This document shows, in pieces, positions 6,241 to 12,300 of a DNA stretch of 13,933 nucleotides (positions are counted from its first letter, which is position 1; every line of letters begins with the position of its first letter). Source of the DNA: M3007 sp038246345 (lineage in GTDB: Bacteria > Bacteroidota > Bacteroidia > Chitinophagales > Saprospiraceae); contig JBBRWA010000154.1 of assembly GCA_038246345.1 (NCBI GenBank), positions 1 to 13,933 on the forward strand. The letters run 5' to 3'. Both the position numbers and the translations under genes were made by a program. The notes below the pieces were generated by a model, which saw nothing but the letters and a program-made list of their open reading frames with translations, searched no databases and was not told the origin of the DNA.

Positions 6241-6926
6241 CCCTTTCCGAAATTAGAAGGCAAATATCCGATGGCGCCATTGAATCCGCTTTGGATGCTG
6301 CGCTCGATTATGCCGAAAAATCTGGCGTGTCAGCCGCTGTCAATTCCATTACTGCACTGCAAGCCCGTCTCGCACAGACCCGTCAGCTCTGGAATACCGG
6401 ACAGCTCGACTTCGAAAACTACACCCGTGAACACGCACGCATCACCCACGGTGCGCTCGCTGCGCTCGACCTATTGCCACAAACCCCAACGCCCAAGGCT
6501 GCCAGCCGCATGATCCGTGAAGACCGCTTCAAAGCCCGCCTGCTTTGGATGCTGCTGGTCGGCAAGTTTTTGGTGCTGGGCCGACTCAGCTACCACTGGA
6601 GCACCGGCGGTTTCAACGACGAACAAGCCTGGGCCTGCATGGGCATCCTTGCCCCCACGCTTGCCGGATACCTGTACATCGTGCTCGACGATTACCTGCG
6701 TGCGCACAAGAATCCCGAAACCACGGTTCGATATGTCTCAGGGCCTTTGGTGCGCATGGTTTGGATACTCATCCCGGGGTACATTTTGGCATTGGTATTC
6801 TTGATGGAGAAAAAAGTAATGCCGCCACATCTTTCATTTATGCAAATGACGGCAGGGTTTGCGCTGGTGGAAAGTGTGTTGGGGGGATATGTGAGTAGGG
6901 TGGTGTCAGCTTTTTTTAGAATTTGA
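6237..6926 (+). CDS. Membrane protein with N-terminal EAD11-like adaptor domain and four transmembrane helices
   Basis: The 229-residue product has two parts. Residues 1-82 are a cytoplasmic all-helical domain: 'LSEIRRQISDGAIESALDAA' then 'ALQARLAQTRQLWNTGQLDF' and 'NYTREHARITHGALAALDLL'. This layout (I.dG.+e.AL, then a helix ending in G-x-+-s/d-f-e, then 'R I ... AL L ll') is what I know as Effector-Associated Domain 11, a death-like homotypic adaptor domain described in bacterial NTPase/caspase conflict systems. Residues about 102-118, 131-152, 170-190 and 201-221 are four hydrophobic segments, probably membrane helices, with short loops. EADs normally bring effectors and sensors together, so this looks like a membrane-anchored docking partner. 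It is coupled to the secreted protein upstream by a 4-base overlap. The last sense codons and the stop lie in an AT-rich repeat. The EAD call is by pattern memory, not a profile search. Confidence 0.68.
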   Translation: MTLSEIRRQISDGAIESALDAALDYAEKSGVSAAVNSITALQARLAQTRQLWNTGQLDFENYTREHARITHGALAALDLLPQTPTPKAASRMIREDRFKARLLWMLLVGKFLVLGRLSYHWSTGGFNDEQAWACMGILAPTLAGYLYIVLDDYLRAHKNPETTVRYVSGPLVRMVWILIPGYILALVFLMEKKVMPPHLSFMQMTAGFALVESVLGGYVSRVVSAFFRI

Positions 6927-6966
6927 TAATTTGATAATTTGAAAATGCGATAATTTGAAAATTGTT
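6920..6966. repeat. AT-rich iterated 'aatttgataatt' block over the end of the EAD11-like gene
   Basis: At least four imperfect copies of (a)atttgataatt / aatttgaaaat occur in tandem. The stop codon TGA of the EAD11-like gene (6924-6926) is formed by the first copy. A similar, shorter block is at 4393-4430. The rest of the convergent gap up to 7140 holds no credible gene, and I see no standard terminator for the plus-strand unit. Confidence 0.6.
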
Positions 6967-7097
6967 GGGGTTGGTGATTGGCTAAATTATTACTGCTTTT
7001 TTCTCTTGGCTGGAACTCAACCTGTCCAAGCCTTATCCCAAACCAAGCCATTCAACGCGTGCTATCGCAAGGTTTTAGCCTTGTGCTAGTTATTTGC

Positions 7098-7112
7098 GTC
7101 GGCTGTGCCGAC
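7098..7112. other. Small GC-rich hairpin downstream of the displaced FGE tail
   Basis: GTCGGC (7098-7103) and GCCGAC (7107-7112) form a perfect 6-bp stem with a three-base loop. It has no T-run on either side, so it is not a standard terminator. It lies 28 bases beyond the stop codon of the displaced FGE tail in the direction of the caspase gene. Small GC-rich hairpins just beyond the variable region occur at some retroelement-diversified genes, but here this may be chance. Confidence 0.45.
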
Positions 7113-7140
7113 CACGGTAACGTGCGTTGGATAGGCTGGG

Positions 7141-7200
7141 TTATTTGGTCATGGCCAGACGGAAACCAAGGCTAAACTTATGATAGTTGGGGGCTCCTTG
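7141..7200 (-). pseudogene. Displaced C-terminal tail of an FGE-like domain (remnant)
   Basis: On the minus strand this stretch reads Q-G-A-P-N-Y-H-K-F-S-L-G-F-R-L-A-M-T-K followed by TAA (7143-7141), an intact FGE-type C-terminus. It starts directly behind the stop codon of the caspase-FGE gene, offset by 62 bases and so out of frame with it. The last 27 bases (7141-7167) match the gene's own end (7203-7229) at 26 positions, while the seven codons between 'A-P' and 'G-F-R' all encode different amino acids. It has no start and is too short to be a gene by itself. It is best read as the former or alternative 3' end left behind after a recombination or duplication that gave the gene its present tail. 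Confidence 0.78.
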
Positions 7201-7202
7201 AG

Positions 7203-9173
7203 TTATTTGGTCATGGCCAAACGGAAACCGATGTAGGCGTTGCGACCAGCGGGTGCGTATTCGTGTCGGTTCGCCACACGGCAGCCCTTGGGGCTGCCAT
7301 TCCACGACCCACCACGTAGGACACGGACGTAGCCAGAGGCAGAACCGCTAGGATTGGTGGAATTGCTGATTTTGGAATAATCGGAACTGTACCAATCAGA
7401 ACACGGCTCGGATACATTTCCGCTCATATCATAGAGACCAAATACATTTGGCAAAAGGCTGCCAACAGGGCTCGTCATTTGGTGGCCATCTTTATTGCCA
7501 TCCGTATTGGCGTAGCGCGTAAGCTGGTTTTCATCGGAGCTGCCAGCCCACTTGGTTCGTGCACCGGAACTTCCACCAGCGGCATACTCCCACTCCGCTT
7601 CGGTAGGCAAACGGTATTGTAATCCGGTTTTTTTAGAAAGCCATTTACAATATTCCATTGCATCATTCCAACTGACATGGATAACCGGATGATTGTATTC
7701 TGTTGAAGGTCGAAGGTTTCCGCGTGTATCGTATTTCCAGTTTACGCCGCTTTGTTCTTTCCAGATATCGGTATAGACCCAGCTTTTCCCTTGTTTTTCC
7801 GCATCTGTCTGGTATCCACTGGCTTCAACAAATACCTTGAACTCCGCTACGGTCACCTCGTATTTTCCGAGATAAAAACTGCTCAATGTAACCGTGTGCA
7901 CAGGTTTTTCATCTGCCTCACCATCATCGCTGCCCATTTGAAAGCTACCGCCAGGCACTAATACCATATTGTCGGGCATGTCAACGGGTTTCAACTTAGC
8001 ATCAGCTTCGCTTCGGTGCAGGCCATTTGGAAAGCCTGCCACATATTTTTTATAGCCCTCTGTAGTATTTTTTTCAAAGGCTATCTCCCATGCAACATCA
8101 TCCCGCTGTTTGTCTGCTACCGCTTCGCGCTGGCGCAAAGCAGCATTCGCGAGGTCTTTGAATTCACCTTGCGGAAATGAGCGCAAGTATTCCTGGTAGC
8201 CAGCTTCGGTATCCCGCTGCTTAGCCGTTTTCCAGGCAGCAAGGTCACGGGCAGTATCGTCGGTTTTAATGTCCGTCGGGCATCCATCGGCCTGGCTTCC
8301 CCAGGTATCCGGGCATTTATCGCTGGAATCAAGCACGCCATCGCCGTCGCGGTCAAGTGCAGGAGCGGTGGCACAGGCGTTTTTGCGCAGGAAAACAAAA
8401 TCGCCGCCGGGCTGGTGGCCAGCAAAAGCCCCGTGTTCGGGTTCCGGATTGCGCACCTTGCCCAGCCAATAGGTGAGGTCGTCAAAGAAGAGCAGTCCGT
8501 CTCGTGGGCCTTTGCGCAAGGCTTCCAGGAATTTTGAGGCAAAAGCCGATTGCGCGGGTGTGCGGGCATCTTTGTTGCCGGAGCAAACGTATTGTCGACC
8601 ATCGTAACGCAGCGCCGCCGCCACCTGGGAAGCACAATCTGGCCCGCTGACAAAATCAGGTGCATCTGGTCGGGCCCTGTCGCGGGAGGTGCCAAAGGAG
8701 CCGGAATAGCAGGCATCCAGCGCAACGAGCATGTGTTTGGCTTTGCAATTGGAGAAATAGGGACGCAAAGCGTTGTAATTCAGGTAGGTTTGGGCATAAG
8801 TATCCTGGTACTGGCCATCGGCCGCCACCAAATAACCCAGGTCGTTTTCAGGACTGTATAAGCCGTGCATGGAGAAGAAGTACAGCACCTGGTCGTTTTT
8901 AGTGAGGCGCTCGTTGGTTGCAGCCAGTTCATCCAGGATTTGTTGTTTGGTAGGGTTCGGTACTAAGCGGCATACGAAATCGTAATTGCTTTCGAGCTCT
9001 GCTTTTAGGGTCTTGGCCTCTGTTTCGGTTTCCGGCAGGGGCTTCCAGCCTGGCTGGAATTTGGTGACGTAAAAGAAAGTCGCGTAGTTTTTACCGGTGC
9101 GCGAAAGGGGCTGGGCAGTTGCCAGGCAACAAAAGCTGAGAAAAATGCAAGTAAATAGTTGGGGTATTCGCAT
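7203..9173 (-). CDS. Exported caspase (peptidase C14) with TSP3 loop, W/FP repeats and C-terminal FGE-like domain
   Basis: The 656-residue product has a signal peptide (MRIPQLFTCIFLSFCCLATA, cleavage near Ala20). Residues about 28-262 are a caspase p20-like domain with the catalytic pair His103 ('FFSMHG') and Cys155 ('LDACYSG'). Residues 274-290 ('DRDGDGVLDSSDKCPDT') form a thrombospondin type 3 calcium-binding loop. Two repeats, 313-347 and 361-394 (AW..A...+T..GY..Y...FP.G....A...L), follow. Residues 400-654 are an FGE/SUMF1-type domain ('MVLVPGGSFQMGS', 'YEVTVAEF', 'YRLPTEAEWEYAA', 'GNVSEPCSDW', 'RVLRGGSW...GFRLA'). The two catalytic cysteines of true FGE, expected just after GGSW, appear absent (Gly/Ser/Pro/Lys there), so this part is probably a binding, lectin-like module. 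With the signal peptide the protease would act in the periplasm or outside, unlike most cytoplasmic bacterial caspases. It has no T9SS tail. It lies tail-to-tail with the EAD11-like gene. Confidence 0.93.
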   Translation of the reverse strand: MRIPQLFTCIFLSFCCLATAQPLSRTGKNYATFFYVTKFQPGWKPLPETETEAKTLKAELESNYDFVCRLVPNPTKQQILDELAATNERLTKNDQVLYFFSMHGLYSPENDLGYLVAADGQYQDTYAQTYLNYNALRPYFSNCKAKHMLVALDACYSGSFGTSRDRARPDAPDFVSGPDCASQVAAALRYDGRQYVCSGNKDARTPAQSAFASKFLEALRKGPRDGLLFFDDLTYWLGKVRNPEPEHGAFAGHQPGGDFVFLRKNACATAPALDRDGDGVLDSSDKCPDTWGSQADGCPTDIKTDDTARDLAAWKTAKQRDTEAGYQEYLRSFPQGEFKDLANAALRQREAVADKQRDDVAWEIAFEKNTTEGYKKYVAGFPNGLHRSEADAKLKPVDMPDNMVLVPGGSFQMGSDDGEADEKPVHTVTLSSFYLGKYEVTVAEFKVFVEASGYQTDAEKQGKSWVYTDIWKEQSGVNWKYDTRGNLRPSTEYNHPVIHVSWNDAMEYCKWLSKKTGLQYRLPTEAEWEYAAGGSSGARTKWAGSSDENQLTRYANTDGNKDGHQMTSPVGSLLPNVFGLYDMSGNVSEPCSDWYSSDYSKISNSTNPSGSASGYVRVLRGGSWNGSPKGCRVANRHEYAPAGRNAYIGFRLAMTK

Positions 9174-9269
9174 ACTTTATAGGTTTTGTTTTCAAAAATC
9201 AAGGTTATGAGCGGGGCCGATGGGACTTGTGCGATAGTCGCAGTATTTTGAGATGCCCGCTTGCATGTA

Positions 9270-9374
9270 GTTTTTTAACACATAGACACATAGGGACATA
9301 GAAAACTTAGCATTACACATACACCGTTTTTTTCTATGTTTTCTATGTCCCTGTGTGTCTATGTGTTAAAAAAC
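9270..9374. repeat. 37-bp near-perfect inverted repeat (large hairpin)
   Basis: Arms 9270-9306 and 9338-9374 match at 36 of 37 positions (the one mismatch can pair as G-U in RNA) around a 31-base spacer. Each arm is made of iterated '(a)cacatag / gacatag' units flanked by a T6 or A6 run. It lies between the stop of the giant T9SS gene (9390) and the start of the caspase gene (9173). Transcription of the giant gene would meet the hairpin 16 bases after its stop, so it probably acts as its terminator or stabilises its 3' end, even though no free T-run follows. It looks like a dispersed palindromic element. No open frame lies within it. Confidence 0.9.
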
Positions 9375-9389
9375 GCTATCTGTTCAAAA

Positions 9390-12300
9390 TCAACGCACCA
9401 CCGTCACATCCCCCTTAAATACCTCCGTTTCCCCATCAATATACCGCACCACCGCGAAATAAACATACACCCCCGGCAAGGCCATATCGCCGCGATAGCT
9501 GCCATCCCAACCAATAATGGGGTCATTGGGCAGAAAACCTTTGAGCTCAAACAACTGCTCACCCCAACGGTCAAAAATACGGAAAGACTCCACTTCTGCT
9601 ACGCCCTGTCCGCCATATATCGTTAGACGATCGTTGAAACTACTGCTGCCGGGCTTGAAAACATTGGGGATGTACACCTGCTGTGGTCGCTGGACATTCA
9701 CAATAACCCGGGAATTGGCCTTGCAACCCGCAGTATCTACCACATCCAGATTTATGCTCCAGGAGTTGAGAGGCAGGAATTCCTGCATAAAAGTATTGGC
9801 GTTGTCGGGGTCCAGCAATGGACTCCATAGAATGGATTGCAAAGCGCTTAGCGGTGAAGAACAGTTGGCTTCCAACAATACAGATTCACCAAAAGTTACC
9901 GTTACCTGGGTGCCCAAATCAAGGCTCAACAAGGGCGGCTCCACTATGGTCAAAATCCCGGTTTCCCATTCACAGCCCTTGCTATCCTGCAGGGTGATGA
10001 TATAGTCTCCCGATTCCAGATTGTCAAAGGTCTTTGTAGTGCTAAAAGGAGCGCCATTTATGGAAAACAAGACGGGTTGGTGACTGCTCATAATGGAACC
10101 CAACACAATCGCACCATTATTTTCACCAAAACACTGCACCTCAGTGATGGCGATGTCTTCCGCCATGGGAATGTCGTTGTCTACTGTAATGGTGGCGGAA
10201 TCGGTATCGGAACAACCCAGGGCATTGCTGACGACCAGCGTATACACCCCTGCCTGATCGCTGCTGAGCTGTGCGGTGGTGTCAATTGTTTGACCAGCTC
10301 TAGTCCAGGTATATTGAATGCCGGTGCCCACGGAGCTGCCCGCCCCGCCCAAAATAGCAGTGTCCTGATTACAATCAAGGAGTTGGTCCAATCCGGCATC
10401 TGCAATGGGTGTTGGGTGAATGACAACCGTTACAGTAGTGGACTGACTAGGGCAGGGTAGGGCTGCCTGTAAAAAGTAACGGAAAGTGTACGTTCCAGCC
10501 ACTTGAGTATTGGTTTTGAAAGTACCTGCTGCCGCATTGAAAGCTCCCGGCGAAGAGGTTTGCATGGAGGTTTCTGTCCAAACGCCGCCCGCATCTTCCC
10601 CCGTAATCAAGGTGCCGAGTTGTATGGTTTGGATGCTGCCTTCGCAAAGCTCCATTGGCGCAGCAGACATTCCGGCATCTACGGGTTGGTTTACATTGAC
10701 CGTGACGCTGGTATTCAAGGTTACAGTACAAGTAGGTGTCGTTCCGTCTGTTACCGTAGATAAAGTATAGGTCGTGGTCGTGGTTGGCAGTACAGAAATG
10801 GGAATGGTTTGTTGGTCGGGAATGCTGATTGGCATCGGCGTTCCACTGCCATCGTCAAACAACACACTGAGTGGGAAATCTCCCATTCCATTGATATTCA
10901 ATACCGTACTGCTGCCGTCGCAGATGGTGGCATCGCCTATGATGGCGGCAAATGGCAAAGCTTTCCATTGAACGGGAGTACCAGGTGCTACGCTAAAACA
11001 AGGGTCATTTTGGTCGATATTACCCGCTGCGTTGTTACCAGCAATAGCTGAAATGTAGTAGGTGAAGCCAGTTTGCAAGCCAGGGCCAAAGGAGAATTCC
11101 GGTAGCGCATTGGAGGCGAAAACAGTACCCAGGTTTGTTCCGGGTTGATCGTGTAACACATATTGTACCGCATCATCGGCATCAAGGTTGCCATCATTGT
11201 TCCACAGAGCTATGGCAGGGTCGTCAGCGCAGAAAACAAGCGCAGTGGTGTTCATGGTGCCAGCATCGGTGCTGCAAGCGCAAAAGTGGGTGCCCGTGAT
11301 GACGGCCGATTGGCAGCCAAAGGCATCTTTGACCAAAAAGGAGTAATTGCTGTTGTTTGGCAGCATGGTGGAGGTGAATGTTGTGCCCGTAAAAGTTCCA
11401 GTAATTCCATCGGCAACATACACGCCCGAGCCGCTGCTTACGGTGAAACTAATGGTGTAACCCGTGTTTGTACCATTGCACACTACCGTGACAACACCCA
11501 CGACAGGATTGCTCAAAAACCGCACCAGTATATCATCTGCTGCCGCGCACATACCATTGGTCAAAGACCAGCGGAACCCATACGTACCAACGATCGGCGC
11601 GGTCACCATACTTTTTGGGTTTTGTACATTGGCAAAAACGGCCGCCCCTGGGCCTGAAACTTGCGTCCAAGTGCCGCTGAAAGGGTTTATTACCGCCTGC
11701 ATGTTTACCGTGAGGCCGCATACCACAACGTCTGCTCCGGCATTGGGTACCGGGTTTTGCATGAAAACCACGGGCTGCCCTAGCGCTACAGCATAGCAAG
11801 GGTCATTGGGGTCTGGGAATCCGTTCAAATTATTGCCGACCACGACTGAAATGTAGTAGGTGGTGCCAAAGCTCAGGGTGGCCCAGTAGCCAAATTTACC
11901 CGTGTTGTTTTGCGCGTAAATGGTGCCCAAGGCAGTGCCAGAACCGCTGTGCAGGTAATAGGCCACCACATCATCGGCATCCAGGGTAGGGGGGCTCAGC
12001 ACTTGGGCGCTGACGGAATCCGATTGGCAAATCGTGATTTGGGTTTGGCTGAGCATACCTGCATTGGTCGTACAATTGCAAGAAAACGAACCTGTTATTG
12101 GACTCGACATACAACCATTGGCATCACTGATCACAAAATTGTAAGTACCACCGCTGTTAATGGGGGCAGAACTAAACATGGTGCCAACAACAGACTGGCC
12201 GCTTACGGTATAAGGCGCTTGTCCTCCAGAAATACTGAAATTAACCGTGAATTGCAGGTTGTTTCCACTACAAATAGGGGTAATGGAGCCGGCTGCGGGG

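Noticed and set aside
7098..7112. Hairpin as terminator of the caspase gene
   Set aside because: Only 6 bp, no following T-run on either strand, and about 90 bases beyond the stop codon.
7020..7140. Template repeat of a diversity-generating retroelement
   Set aside because: No Asn-rich copy of the FGE tail and no reverse transcriptase frame is present in the window.
6978..7175. 65-codon plus-strand frame in the convergent gap
   Set aside because: It runs across the hairpin and into the displaced FGE tail; no conserved content.
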